DNA of 64,000 nucleotides, from positions 3,557-67,556 of the forward strand of contig CAVBPX010000005.1 in NCBI GenBank assembly GCA_963597395.1, in the 5' to 3' direction. Numbering within the stretch: the stretch's first letter is position 1; each line of letters opens with the position of its first letter. This DNA is from Hallerella sp963597395. GTDB taxonomy: Bacteria; Fibrobacterota; Fibrobacteria; Fibrobacterales; Fibrobacteraceae. The translations under genes and the position numbers were made by a program. The notes beneath the pieces are model-generated. The model ran no database searches. It was not told the origin of the DNA and saw only the letters and a list, made by a program, of their open reading frames with translations. Positions 9,365-17,784 of this stretch are shown here, one piece after another.

Positions 9365-11005
9365 ATGACGCCATTCCGCACACTTCTTTCGATCCTTTCC
9401 ATTCTTCTCGTTTTGGGAATGATTTCGCTCGGATTTCCGAGGGACGGGATTCGCATCGGATCCCTGACGCTCCGGTTTCCGTCCGTTATGGAAAAATTGC
9501 AGGAGGAGGCGGAAAGCGCCCGGACGGATTCCGTTCCCTTGCCCGAAGAGCAAATCAAAAAGATGCTCGCCGAAACGCGCGCAAGGGAATTTTCCGAATA
9601 CGCCGACTCGCTCGCCTTTTACGAGGAGTTCTTTAAAAGAGGACCGACGCGTTTTGATTTTCCGGAAGACGATCCGAAATGGTTCGACCGTTTCTTTGAC
9701 AGGCTTCTTTCGGCAAAGGACTCGGGCGAAGTCGTGCACATTGTCCACTACGGGGATTCCCAGCTCGAAGGCGACCGCATCACGGCCACGTTCCGAGAAT
9801 TTTTGCACGCGCTTTTTGGAGGCACGGGCCCCGGAATGGTCCCGCCGCTTGCGGACATTCCGTCAATGGCCTTCAATTCCCACACCACGGGAAATCTCTC
9901 CCGCCACCGCGTTTTCGGCCCGGCATCGGAACACGCCGCAAACAACAAATACGGCCCGCTCGCCCAGACGACCGACCTGAACGGCAGCGCGACCTTCTCC
10001 TTTAAAAAGAGCCTCCGCCAAAAAAATTTTCCGAGCGCGGGAAAGTTCCAAAAAGTCCGCATTCTCGCAAACCGGGCAAACCTCAAAACAAAACTCATCT
10101 ACAAGGCGACCGTCATTGACACGGTTCTCACCGATTCCGCGCAGGAATTCAAACCGCGCCTCCAGAAGTTCCGCGCACAGGACCCTCAAATCGAGAATTT
10201 CCCAGGACTTTCCGTCTATACGTGGAACCTTCAACACGAAACGGAAGCCGTCACGCTCACAGTCTCGGGGAAGGCGTCCCTCTACACGATTGCCCTCGAC
10301 GGAATTGCGGGCGTTGCGGTGGACAACGTCGCCATGCGCGGAAGCTCGGGCACCATTTTTACCAAAATGGACGAAGAACTTTTGGGATCTTCGCTTAAGG
10401 CGGTCCACACCAAGCTCATTCTGATGGAATACGGCGGAAACCTCGTCCCGAGCGTTACGAAGTCAAACCTGGGATGGGTCGAAAAGACGCTCGAAAAGCA
10501 GATTCAGGCCATTCAAAAGGCCATTCCCGATGCGGACATCCTTTTTATCGGGCCCGCGGACATGTCAAAAAAAATCGGAGGAAAATGGAAGAGTTTCCCG
10601 AGCCTCGAAATGACGGTCGAAACCATCCGAAAAGTCGCGCTTCGCAACGGATGCGCCTATTGGGACATGTACCGCGTCATGGGCGGGAAAAACGCAATGA
10701 TTTCGTGGGTACGCGAAAAGCCCGCGCTCGGCGGCCCGGACTACATCCACTTTACACGCGCCGGCGCGGTCCGCATCGGCGAACTTCTCTACAACGCGTT
10801 CAAGCTTCACTACGACTACTACACGTTCCGCAAGGTGCACCGAATCGACTCGGAAAAGCTGTCCGAAATTCATTCGTTTAAGGACAGCACACGGAAAAAA
10901 ATCGATACGCTCGTCACGGAATCGGGCGATACGATTGTTCTTTCGCCCGTATCCGAAGCACCCGAAGACTTTTTACCGGAATCGTCCGACACTCAAGGCA
11001 GGTGA
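9365..11005 (+). CDS. SGNH/GDSL-fold envelope protein, large (546 aa)
   Basis: Probable exported SGNH-hydrolase-like protein acting with the MBOAT acyltransferase two genes downstream. An N-terminal hydrophobic segment (residues 5-22) acts as signal or anchor. The SGNH block I is seen as HYGDSQLEGDR near residue 128, and a late DYIHFTRAGA supplies the Asp-x-x-His of block V. By analogy with AlgX/AlgJ or DltD partners of MBOAT proteins it may transfer or remove acyl groups outside the membrane; substrate unknown. The start follows AAGGA, 9 nt spacing. The downstream gene overlaps its stop or begins 2 bases after it. Confidence 0.75.
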   Translation: MTPFRTLLSILSILLVLGMISLGFPRDGIRIGSLTLRFPSVMEKLQEEAESARTDSVPLPEEQIKKMLAETRAREFSEYADSLAFYEEFFKRGPTRFDFPEDDPKWFDRFFDRLLSAKDSGEVVHIVHYGDSQLEGDRITATFREFLHALFGGTGPGMVPPLADIPSMAFNSHTTGNLSRHRVFGPASEHAANNKYGPLAQTTDLNGSATFSFKKSLRQKNFPSAGKFQKVRILANRANLKTKLIYKATVIDTVLTDSAQEFKPRLQKFRAQDPQIENFPGLSVYTWNLQHETEAVTLTVSGKASLYTIALDGIAGVAVDNVAMRGSSGTIFTKMDEELLGSSLKAVHTKLILMEYGGNLVPSVTKSNLGWVEKTLEKQIQAIQKAIPDADILFIGPADMSKKIGGKWKSFPSLEMTVETIRKVALRNGCAYWDMYRVMGGKNAMISWVREKPALGGPDYIHFTRAGAVRIGELLYNAFKLHYDYYTFRKVHRIDSEKLSEIHSFKDSTRKKIDTLVTESGDTIVLSPVSEAPEDFLPESSDTQGR

Positions 11006-11007
11006 CG

Positions 11008-12336
11008 ATGAAGTTCGCTCTTTTTTGCATCGCCCTTTTTTGCGAAAGCCTCCTTGCCGGAAACGTTTCGGCACTACCCATCGACTCGGCAAAGAACCAC
11101 ATCGAATTTCCGGCCGGGGACGCCTCCTTTACAAGCTTTCTCGGCAAAATGGATTCCCTCCTCTACATGAAGGAAGGCACGGTAAACATTCTGCACCTCG
11201 GCGGTTCGCACATCCAGGCCGATATTTTTTCGGACCGAATTCGCATGCGCCTCGTTCAGGACCTTCCGCTGCCTGCAGCGTCCCGCGGATTCGTCTTTCC
11301 CTACACCGCCGCCAAGTCCAACACGCCTTCGAGTTACGCTTCGAGAAAGCGCGGACACTTCAAAAATGAAAAAAGCATTTCCCGGAAGCGGAAAAATTCG
11401 GTCGGCATTACGGGATTCCGCGTCACGGCCATCGACCCCGAATCCGAAATTCGCATTGTTCTGAACCCGCGAAAAGGAAAGCCCAAAATCTGGAGCTTTA
11501 CAAAGGTTCGAGTTTTCGGGGAAGCCAAAGGCCCTGCGGAACCCGTCCTGAAACTTTCGGAAGACGGAGAAAGACTTTCGGGCGTGCGCGATTCCGTTTC
11601 GGGTAGCTTTGTCTTTGAACTTTCCGAGCGGGCCGATTCGCTGATTCTCGAATTTCCGTGGAGGGATTCCGCGGCCATCCAAACGCTCGCCGATACGCTC
11701 GCCGTTCTCGACTCCGCCGGCAAAGAAGCCCTGTTTTCAAACGACGCGTTTTTCCGCCAAATGCCGTCCTTTTCGCTCACGGGGATAGTCCTTTCCGATA
11801 CCGTTTCCGGTCTCACGTATAATTCCATCGGCGTCAACGGGGCAAACCTCGAATCGTACCTTTCCATCGAGGACTTTGAGCGGGACCTTGACTTTTCAAG
11901 GCCCGACCTGGTGATTTTTTCCATCGGCATCAACGACGCGAACGTCGAAAAGTTTAACGCGGAACTTTTCAAGGCCCGCTACGACACGCTCGTCTATCGC
12001 GTCCGGAAGGTTTCCCCGAATGCGGCCATCCTCTTTATGTCGAACAACGACTGCTACCTCACCAGCGCCGGAAAACCGAACAAAAACGGGATTCTCGTCG
12101 CAAAAGCGATGCGCGAACTCGCCGAAAGCCATCAGAGCGGCCTCTGGGACCTTTTTCACATCATGGGTGGCCTCGGTTCCATCGATGCCTGGTTTGACGA
12201 AGGATTCGCCCAAAAGGATCACGTGCACTTCAAGGCGCCCGGGTACGAAATTTTGGGAGACCTCTTTTTTGAGGCTCTCCGCGAACTCTTCTTCCCCGAC
12301 CCCGAAATGACGCGTCTCAAGGGAGATGCCCCGTGA
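11008..12336 (+). CDS. SGNH/GDSL-fold secreted protein, second copy (442 aa)
   Basis: Paralogue-like partner of the preceding gene. It has a cleavable signal peptide (residues 1-22, ending near VSA), a block I variant HLGGSHIQADIFSDR in which the usual Asp-Ser is Gly-Ser, a GIND motif (block III Asn) and DHVHFKAPGY carrying the block V Asp/His. ATG 11008 is preferred over the overlapping GTG 11002 because AAGG at 10995 is then correctly spaced. Its stop overlaps the GTG of the MBOAT gene, indicating translational coupling. The Asp of the GDS triad is missing, so catalysis may be altered. Confidence 0.72.
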   Translation: MKFALFCIALFCESLLAGNVSALPIDSAKNHIEFPAGDASFTSFLGKMDSLLYMKEGTVNILHLGGSHIQADIFSDRIRMRLVQDLPLPAASRGFVFPYTAAKSNTPSSYASRKRGHFKNEKSISRKRKNSVGITGFRVTAIDPESEIRIVLNPRKGKPKIWSFTKVRVFGEAKGPAEPVLKLSEDGERLSGVRDSVSGSFVFELSERADSLILEFPWRDSAAIQTLADTLAVLDSAGKEALFSNDAFFRQMPSFSLTGIVLSDTVSGLTYNSIGVNGANLESYLSIEDFERDLDFSRPDLVIFSIGINDANVEKFNAELFKARYDTLVYRVRKVSPNAAILFMSNNDCYLTSAGKPNKNGILVAKAMRELAESHQSGLWDLFHIMGGLGSIDAWFDEGFAQKDHVHFKAPGYEILGDLFFEALRELFFPDPEMTRLKGDAP

Positions 12337-14180
12337 ATTTTCTCGAAGGACTTTTGATCAGCGCTTTTCTCTTTGACCCGTCAAAGCCGCTCATCTTTAC
12401 GCAATTTTATTTTTGGGCCTTTTTTGCCGTCGTCTTTGCCATCTTTTCCTGTCTGCACAGTAAAATTCTTCTGCGCAACGCATTTCTCTTTTTTGCAAGC
12501 CTCTTCTTTTACTACAAGACAAGCGGAAGCTACCTTGCGCTGCTCGTCTTTTGCGTTCTTGCGAACTTTCTCGGCGGGCGCATTCTCGACCGGTTCCGCG
12601 GAACCGCTTCGCGAACCGCCACTCTGGTCCTCCTCGTCGGAATTGATCTTTTTACGCTCGGCTACTTCAAGTACGCCTACTTCTTCCTGGACGTTTTGCG
12701 GGAACTTTTCGGCATCGACCTCACAGTCTATAACTTTTTTGCCGCGGCGAGCAACCGGATTTTTCACACGACGTCACTCGTCGATCAGATTGTTCTCCCC
12801 GTGGGCATTTCGTTTTTCACGTTTCAGGCCATCAGCTACATCGTCGATATTTACAAAAGGACCATTCGGCCAATTTCGAACTTTTTTGACTTCGGATTCT
12901 ATCTGACGTTTTTCCCGGCCCTCGTCGCGGGTCCCATCATTCGCGCCGACAAGTTCATTCCCCAGCTGCACCGTCCCTATTTTCTTTCGCGCCGGGCCTT
13001 TGGACTTGCCATTTTCTGGATTCTGAACGGCCTTGCGAAAAAAATCATCATGAGCGATTTTCTTGCGACGCAATTTGTCGATAGGGTCTTCGAGACGCCG
13101 CTGCTCTTTACGGGATTTGAAAACCTGCTTGCGCTTTTCGCCTATTCGCTCCAGGTCTATGCGGATTTTTCGGGCTACACAGACATTGCGACGGGCGTTG
13201 CGCTTCTCATGGGATTTCGCCTGCCGCAAAACTTCAACTCGCCCTACAAGGCGGACAGGCCTTCCGAATTTTGGCACCGCTGGCACATTTCCCTTTCGCG
13301 CTGGCTACGCGACTACCTCTACATTCCGCTCGGAGGAAACCGCGGCGCGGGCTTCGGAACCGTTTTCTGGACCATCGTCATCTCCGGCATTGCCATTCTC
13401 CTTTCGGGAAGCGTGCTTGTCGCCGTCGGGCTTGCTACGCTCTACATCGCCATTTTCCTCTGGGGATTTTTCAAACCGGATTCCAGGCGGACCATCGCCA
13501 AGCACTTTAACGCGATGATCACCCAGCTGATGGGAGGCCTTTGGCACGGTGCAAGCTGGAACTTCATCGTCTGGGGCGGCCTCAACGGAATCGGAATGAT
13601 TTTAAACACGCAATGGTGCAAGCAGCGGATTGAATTTCGCGCCATCGCCATGTTCCTCATTACGGCATGCGCCTGCATTCTTTGCAAGTTTCACTACGAG
13701 CCCATCTGGGGAATAGCCGCCGTCTCTTGCGGAGTCATCTTTTTTGGCATCTACGCGAGCATGCTCTACAGCCTTTTTTCAAGTCGCCCGCTCCCCAAGG
13801 TCAAATTTGTCTGGAACGTTCTTCTCACGTTTACTTTCATCACTTCGACCCGACTCTTTTTCCGCTCCGGTTCAAACCTCGACCCCGCCGAAGCGAACGA
13901 AGTCGCCTGGGAAACGGCCCGCAACATGATTCACCAGATAGGCTCGCCATGGGACCTTTCCCTCGTGCCACAAATGGCGTGGCAGCACCTATCCATCATT
14001 ATCGTCTTTTTTATCGGCATGGCCATTCATTTGCTTCCGGAAAACTTCAAGCGGATGTACCGGTTCCGCTTTGCGAGCCTTCCCCGCCCGATCATCATCC
14101 TCGGCAGCGCCCTTCTGTGCTTTGTCATCTACCAGTTTTCGAGCGCGGATTCCCCGCCGTTTATCTACTTCCAGTTCTAG
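12333..14180 (+). CDS. MBOAT family membrane O-acyltransferase (AlgI-like)
   Basis: Polytopic inner-membrane acyltransferase (615 aa) that likely carries acyl groups across the membrane for O-acylation of an exopolysaccharide or wall polymer. About ten or more hydrophobic helices are visible. Family hallmarks are PVGISFFTFQ, the ADFSGYTDIA segment, FWHRWHISLSRWLRDY and the catalytic-His block LMGGLWHGASWNF. The GTG start at 12333 follows AAGGGAG with 7 nt spacing, and its second base begins the TGA of the upstream gene. The two SGNH genes upstream complete an AlgI/AlgX-like module. The 3' end converges on the UDG-like gene. Confidence 0.88.
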   Translation: MNFLEGLLISAFLFDPSKPLIFTQFYFWAFFAVVFAIFSCLHSKILLRNAFLFFASLFFYYKTSGSYLALLVFCVLANFLGGRILDRFRGTASRTATLVLLVGIDLFTLGYFKYAYFFLDVLRELFGIDLTVYNFFAAASNRIFHTTSLVDQIVLPVGISFFTFQAISYIVDIYKRTIRPISNFFDFGFYLTFFPALVAGPIIRADKFIPQLHRPYFLSRRAFGLAIFWILNGLAKKIIMSDFLATQFVDRVFETPLLFTGFENLLALFAYSLQVYADFSGYTDIATGVALLMGFRLPQNFNSPYKADRPSEFWHRWHISLSRWLRDYLYIPLGGNRGAGFGTVFWTIVISGIAILLSGSVLVAVGLATLYIAIFLWGFFKPDSRRTIAKHFNAMITQLMGGLWHGASWNFIVWGGLNGIGMILNTQWCKQRIEFRAIAMFLITACACILCKFHYEPIWGIAAVSCGVIFFGIYASMLYSLFSSRPLPKVKFVWNVLLTFTFITSTRLFFRSGSNLDPAEANEVAWETARNMIHQIGSPWDLSLVPQMAWQHLSIIIVFFIGMAIHLLPENFKRMYRFRFASLPRPIIILGSALLCFVIYQFSSADSPPFIYFQF

Positions 14181-14191
14181 CCCTTCCGGTT

Positions 14192-14210
14192 TTGACAAAT
14201 TTTGTCAAAG
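14192..14210. terminator. AT-rich palindrome between convergent genes
   Basis: A 19-base palindrome with 8-bp arms (TTTGACAA / TTGTCAAA) lies between the MBOAT stop and the UDG-like stop, and includes the latter stop codon. It lacks the GC-rich stem of a classical terminator, so an operator or weak bidirectional terminator are both possible. Confidence 0.35.
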
Positions 14211-14777
14211 AACCATTTGCAGTTCCGAGAACATTTTTCGGTAGGCTTCGGCCTTTTTTTCGAAGGCGAGCGGATAGGCGCGGCTCGAGCTGGGCATTCT
14301 GTACAAATTAAGTTCCCTGCCAGCAAAGCTAAACGGGCTTTTTCCGCCGACAGGAGGTTCCTTTGCCGAAAGTTCCTCGGCAAGCGTCCGCGTCGCGAGC
14401 GTCCCGGTCGTCACCACGGCTTTTGCAAGGGGAATTTTTCGAAGAAGCGCCTTTACGTCCGTCGGAACGAGAACTTTCAGGAATGCATCCGAGGCGTTTC
14501 CCTTGAGACGTTCGACGGTCTCCGCCGTATCGTAAATTCCGATTCCTTTCCAAACAAGAAACTCCACGATCTTTTCGCGATCAAAAATTTTTTGCGGATT
14601 TTGCACAAAATAATTTCTGTCGTCAAAAAAGACCGCGCCCAGAATTCGCCACATGTCGTTGTTGAAATTCGGATAGTAAAAATCCATGCACCAGCGACTC
14701 TTCGGAGGCGGAAAGCTTCCGAGCATCAAAACCTTTGCGCCCGCAGGCAAAAAGGGCTTTAGAGGGTGCCGTTCCAC
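14205..14777 (-). CDS. Uracil-DNA glycosylase superfamily protein
   Basis: Resembles the UDG-fold family protein common in Bacteroidetes (about 190 aa), a probable base-excision glycosylase. Visible blocks: MLGSFPP (family A motif), FYYPNFNNDMWRILG, GIGIYDTAETV and VVTTGTLATRT. The late SSSRAY segment corresponds to the HPSPL-type loop of classical UDGs but lacks its His. The GTG at 14777 is preferred because it gives the usual N-terminus MERHPL; it overlaps the nitroreductase 3' end by 19 bases. A longer start at ATG 14870 would read a further 31 codons inside that gene. The RBS is not clear. Confidence 0.72.
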   Translation of the reverse strand: MERHPLKPFLPAGAKVLMLGSFPPPKSRWCMDFYYPNFNNDMWRILGAVFFDDRNYFVQNPQKIFDREKIVEFLVWKGIGIYDTAETVERLKGNASDAFLKVLVPTDVKALLRKIPLAKAVVTTGTLATRTLAEELSAKEPPVGGKSPFSFAGRELNLYRMPSSSRAYPLAFEKKAEAYRKMFSELQMVL

Positions 14778-15292
14778 GGCGAGGCAAATTCGGACATCGG
14801 CTTTCGCACCGAGTGCCGCGGAGAAGGTCCGCCGTGAACAGGGTCCGCATATCCCACGTCCAAAAGGCACACGAGCTTTCGGGTTTCCGGAAATTCGAAC
14901 GCCCGCTCAATTGTTTCGGCATTGAATCCGCGAGCCCAAAGGGTCGAAAGTCCGAGATCGGTCGCTTCGAGCATCATGTGCGTCGTCACAATGCTCGCGT
15001 CTTCCGCGCCACAGTCATGCGCATCCTCGTACTTGACGGCCTTGTAGCTCTGGTTTGCGTCATACGTGACCATCAGAACGACCGGTGCGTTGTAGGCCAT
15101 CCGGGTGAGCGAGCGGATTTTTTCGAGAGCCTCGGGCGTCTTGAGGACAGTAACGCGGACGGGCTGGGAGTTGGTGGCCGTCGGAGCGATGCGGCCCGCT
15201 TCGAGAACCGTTTCGAGCTTTTCCTCTTCGACCGGCTTTTCCAAAAAGGACCGGCAGCTGTAGCGACTTTGGGCTAAGGAAAGAAATGACAT
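14759..15292 (-). CDS. Nitroreductase family FMN oxidoreductase
   Basis: Small FMN-dependent NAD(P)H oxidoreductase (177 aa). The N-terminal RYSCRSFLEKPVEEEKLE and APTATNSQP segments bind the flavin phosphate and isoalloxazine, and GLSTLWARGFN belongs to the C-terminal flavin-binding half. ATG 15292 follows GAGGT. The upstream in-frame ATG at 15337 has no RBS. Possible substrates are quinones or nitroaromatics; none can be inferred. It overlaps the downstream UDG-like gene, so the two probably share one transcript. Confidence 0.88.
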   Translation of the reverse strand: MSFLSLAQSRYSCRSFLEKPVEEEKLETVLEAGRIAPTATNSQPVRVTVLKTPEALEKIRSLTRMAYNAPVVLMVTYDANQSYKAVKYEDAHDCGAEDASIVTTHMMLEATDLGLSTLWARGFNAETIERAFEFPETRKLVCLLDVGYADPVHGGPSPRHSVRKPMSEFASPWNGTL

Positions 15293-15316
15293 AAAGACCT
15301 CGCGTTGAACCCTTTG

Positions 15317-15346
15317 AAAATAGAATTTTACACTCAAAAATTACAA
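15317..15346 (-). promoter_or_regulatory. Candidate promoter of the nitroreductase gene
   Basis: On the minus strand TTGTAA (15341-15346) and TATTTT (15317-15322) are separated by 18 bases, 24 bases before the ATG. Confidence 0.35.
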
Positions 15347-15362
15347 CAAAATACAACACTTT

Positions 15363-15391
15363 TTGACGCCTCGCGGGGAACAATTTCTAAA
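15363..15391 (+). promoter_or_regulatory. Candidate promoter of the xylanase gene
   Basis: TTGACG (15363-15368) is followed after exactly 17 bases by TCTAAA (15386-15391). The expected start site leaves a leader of about 33 bases containing the RBS. Confidence 0.45.
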
Positions 15392-15430
15392 GAGGGCTCT
15401 ATTTTAATGGAACAGAGAAGGAGAAACCTT

Positions 15431-16870
15431 ATGAATTTCAAATGGATTCTTGCCGCAAGCCTCGCCTGTTCCCCGCTGTGGGCGCAGGACGTTTTAACAT
15501 GCCAAAACGGCACCTCCCGCGACACCAAGACGGTAAACGGCTACGATTACGAACTGTGGAGTCAAAACGGCACGGGCTCCGCGACCCTCACGATTACGGC
15601 AAACTCCAACCCGGCAAACGGCGGAACCTTTGACGCCGAATGGAGCGGCACCATCAACGTTCTTTCCCGCGCCGGAAAAAAGTTCACGAACAACGAAACG
15701 GTCTCCTCCGTCGGAGCCATCACAATCGACTTCGAAGCGACCTGGAGTTCCTCGGACAATGTCAAGATGCTCGGCATCTACGGCTGGGGATACTTTGCCT
15801 CGGGTGAGGAACCTTCGGGATTCTCGGACCAGATCGAATACTACATCATCCAGGACCGCGGAAGCTACAATTCCGCAACGAGCGGCACGAACTGCACGGA
15901 AAAAGGCTCGGCGACCATTGACGGAATTCTCTACAAGTTTACGGAATGCGACCGAATTAACCAGCCGATGCTCACCGGCAACGGAAACTTCAAGCAGTAC
16001 TTCAGCTACCCGGCAAGCACGTCGAGCCACCGCACAAGCGGACGCGTCACCGTGTCGAAGCACTTTGCGGAATGGGCCAAGGTCGGCATGACGATGAACA
16101 AGCTCTACGAAGTCGCGATGAAAGTGGAATCCTACACGGGAAACACCGGAACGGCAAAAGGCAACGCAAGCATTACCAAAAACATTCTGTGCATCGGAAG
16201 CGCCTGCGACGATTCGGAATCTTCCGGAAGCTCCTCTTCGAGCGTCCAACCGAGTTCGAGCAGCGAAAAAAGTTCGAGCAGTTCGGAAATAGCGGCAAAT
16301 GCGACTTGCAGCGATTACGATCCGGCGTTTTGCGGCGGAGCCGCCTTCGCAAGCGTCCTCGGTGGCTCCACGAGCATTCCCTCGAGCGGCGAGTGCCTTT
16401 ACATTCGCGACTTTGAAGTGATTCAGCCCTCCCTCGGTTCCACGGTTTCCATCAACGGCGAATCCAACACGTGCGGAGACGAATGGGATGACTGCAATTA
16501 CAATACGAAGCCCGCGGCAAAGGACGGAGGTTATTACGTCTATGTGGCAAGCGGATCGATTAACGATTACGAAAACAACGGCTGGGAAGGCATCGTCGGC
16601 GGAGCAAAGCCGAACTGTTCAAACAGCTCGACTGCAATCGGCTTTGCTCAAAAGCTCCGCGGAACCGTTTCCGTACAGGTTTTGGAAAGCCATGAACTGC
16701 AAGTACACTCAAACACATCCAAGACCCTCGAAGTCTTTGACATGCTCGGAAACAAGGTTTTGAGCGTTTCCGTTCCCGCCGGCGAAAAGACCATAAGCCT
16801 GAACATTCCAAGCGGCTCCTACCTCTGGAAAGTGCGCGGTGTCCGCGCCGGCCGCTTTACGCTCCGCTGA
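15431..16870 (+). CDS. Secreted GH11 endo-1,4-beta-xylanase with Ser-rich linker and C-terminal sorting-type tail
   Basis: Extracellular xylanase (479 aa). Signal peptide residues 1-19. The GH11 jelly-roll occupies about residues 22-250: YELWSQNGTGS at the start, nucleophile E136 in IEYYII, acid/base E233 in MKVESYTGN. A serine-rich linker (about 262-288) follows, then an unassigned Cys-containing module (about 292-395), then a ~70-residue tail reading EVFDMLGNKV and SGSYLWKVR, which resembles type IX secretion C-terminal sorting domains. The start follows AAGGAG. Fibrobacter XynC has two GH11 domains; this protein has one. A good terminator follows. Confidence 0.88.
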   Translation: MNFKWILAASLACSPLWAQDVLTCQNGTSRDTKTVNGYDYELWSQNGTGSATLTITANSNPANGGTFDAEWSGTINVLSRAGKKFTNNETVSSVGAITIDFEATWSSSDNVKMLGIYGWGYFASGEEPSGFSDQIEYYIIQDRGSYNSATSGTNCTEKGSATIDGILYKFTECDRINQPMLTGNGNFKQYFSYPASTSSHRTSGRVTVSKHFAEWAKVGMTMNKLYEVAMKVESYTGNTGTAKGNASITKNILCIGSACDDSESSGSSSSSVQPSSSSEKSSSSSEIAANATCSDYDPAFCGGAAFASVLGGSTSIPSSGECLYIRDFEVIQPSLGSTVSINGESNTCGDEWDDCNYNTKPAAKDGGYYVYVASGSINDYENNGWEGIVGGAKPNCSNSSTAIGFAQKLRGTVSVQVLESHELQVHSNTSKTLEVFDMLGNKVLSVSVPAGEKTISLNIPSGSYLWKVRGVRAGRFTLR

Positions 16871-16900
16871 GACCGAATCTTCCCTGACGACCATAAGAAA

Positions 16901-16933
16901 ATCCGTCCCGAGACTTCGGGATGGATTTTTTTG
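16901..16933 (+). terminator. Rho-independent terminator after the xylanase gene
   Basis: An 11-bp stem with one G-T pair (16901-16911 with 16916-16926) and a 4-nt loop is followed by seven T. Confidence 0.9.
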
Positions 16934-16939
16934 TAGATT
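16934..16939 (+). promoter_or_regulatory. Start-proximal -10 hexamer (TAGATT), 6 nt before ATG 16946
   Basis: TAGATT directly follows the xylanase terminator and lies 6 nt from the ATG with no Shine-Dalgarno between, as expected for a leaderless transcript. Confidence 0.45.
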
Positions 16940-16945
16940 ATTCCC

Positions 16946-17110
16946 ATGAAAAATCGGTTGTTGAACTACATCAAGAGCTTTCACTGGAAGTTTCTTTTCC
17001 TTTTTGCCGCATTCTGCGTAGCGCTCGCCATCGTGAACAATCTCCGCGTCGATGACGACAAGTCCGTCGATTGGATTGGCACCCAGGAAGTTTTCGCCAA
17101 ACCGGAGTAG
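16946..17110 (+). CDS. Small membrane peptide (54 aa), unknown
   Basis: No family recognised. ATG 16946 to TAG 17110 encodes a 54-residue protein: a short basic N-terminus, one transmembrane helix (about residues 16-31, FLFLFAAFCVALAIV) and a polar tail with an acidic DDD patch. It lies 2 bases before the MauE-like gene, so the two are almost certainly co-transcribed. An accessory peptide for that membrane protein is an inference from position only. No RBS is seen; a leaderless start is likely. Confidence 0.6.
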   Translation: MKNRLLNYIKSFHWKFLFLFAAFCVALAIVNNLRVDDDKSVDWIGTQEVFAKPE

Positions 17111-17112
17111 TC

Positions 17113-17784
17113 ATGAAACGCCACGTTTTTTCAGCCGTTCTTCTCGCCATTGCAACGTTCCTCGTCTCGGTGTGCATCGCCGAGGTTTCCTTCCCGGAAT
17201 CGTTCCTCACCTTTACGGACTTTGAATTTCTGATTGAGAAATTTCCCAAAATCTGGAAATACAATTTGCATTTTGGCCTCGGCGCTCTCGTCATAGCGCT
17301 GCCGCTTGTTTTTATCGCCTACAAAAAGGACAGGGACTGGACTCTCAAGGGCCTCGAAACGCTTTTCCGCGTGGGCATCGGCGGGTTCTTTATTTCGGCG
17401 AGCCTCTTTAAGATTCAGGATCCCAAAGGCTTTGCGGTCCTCGTTGCGCAATACCAGTTTTTGCCCGACTTCATCAACAACTTCTTTAGCCTCGTCTATC
17501 CGCAATTCGAATTTTGGTTCGGGCTTGCGCTCATCGTGACGCCTTTTGCGCGCGAAGCGGCCTTCGCCATTTTTTGGATGTTCGTTTCGTTCATCATCGC
17601 GCTCGCCTGGGCTCTCGCTCTCGACCTGGGCATCACGTGCGGATGCTTTGAACTTGAAGGTGCGCAAAGCAAGTCCGAAGCGTGGACAGCCCTCATCCGC
17701 GACCTGATTCTTATCGGCCCGACCTTCTGGCTGACGCTCCGACCGAACCGGAGCCTCATCGGAATCTGGCGTTCCAAAAACTAA
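17113..17784 (+). CDS. MauE/DoxX-type redox-associated membrane protein
   Basis: Integral membrane protein (224 aa) with about five hydrophobic helices, resembling the MauE/DoxX family linked to thiol or electron transfer at the membrane. Support: FKIQDPKGFAVLVAQYQFLP with a following Pro/Phe-rich helix, and the cysteine pair in TCGCFE near residue 178, typical of MauE-like proteins. The start is the ATG 2 bases after the small membrane ORF; an earlier in-frame ATG at 17071 lies inside that ORF. The stop codon overlaps that of convergent bioD. Partner and substrate cannot be deduced. Confidence 0.72.
   Translation: MKRHVFSAVLLAIATFLVSVCIAEVSFPESFLTFTDFEFLIEKFPKIWKYNLHFGLGALVIALPLVFIAYKKDRDWTLKGLETLFRVGIGGFFISASLFKIQDPKGFAVLVAQYQFLPDFINNFFSLVYPQFEFWFGLALIVTPFAREAAFAIFWMFVSFIIALAWALALDLGITCGCFELEGAQSKSEAWTALIRDLILIGPTFWLTLRPNRSLIGIWRSKN

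Noticed and set aside
8057..9808. 583-aa frame antisense to hisS and the first SGNH gene
   Set aside because: No motif or RBS; the sense-strand genes are unequivocal.
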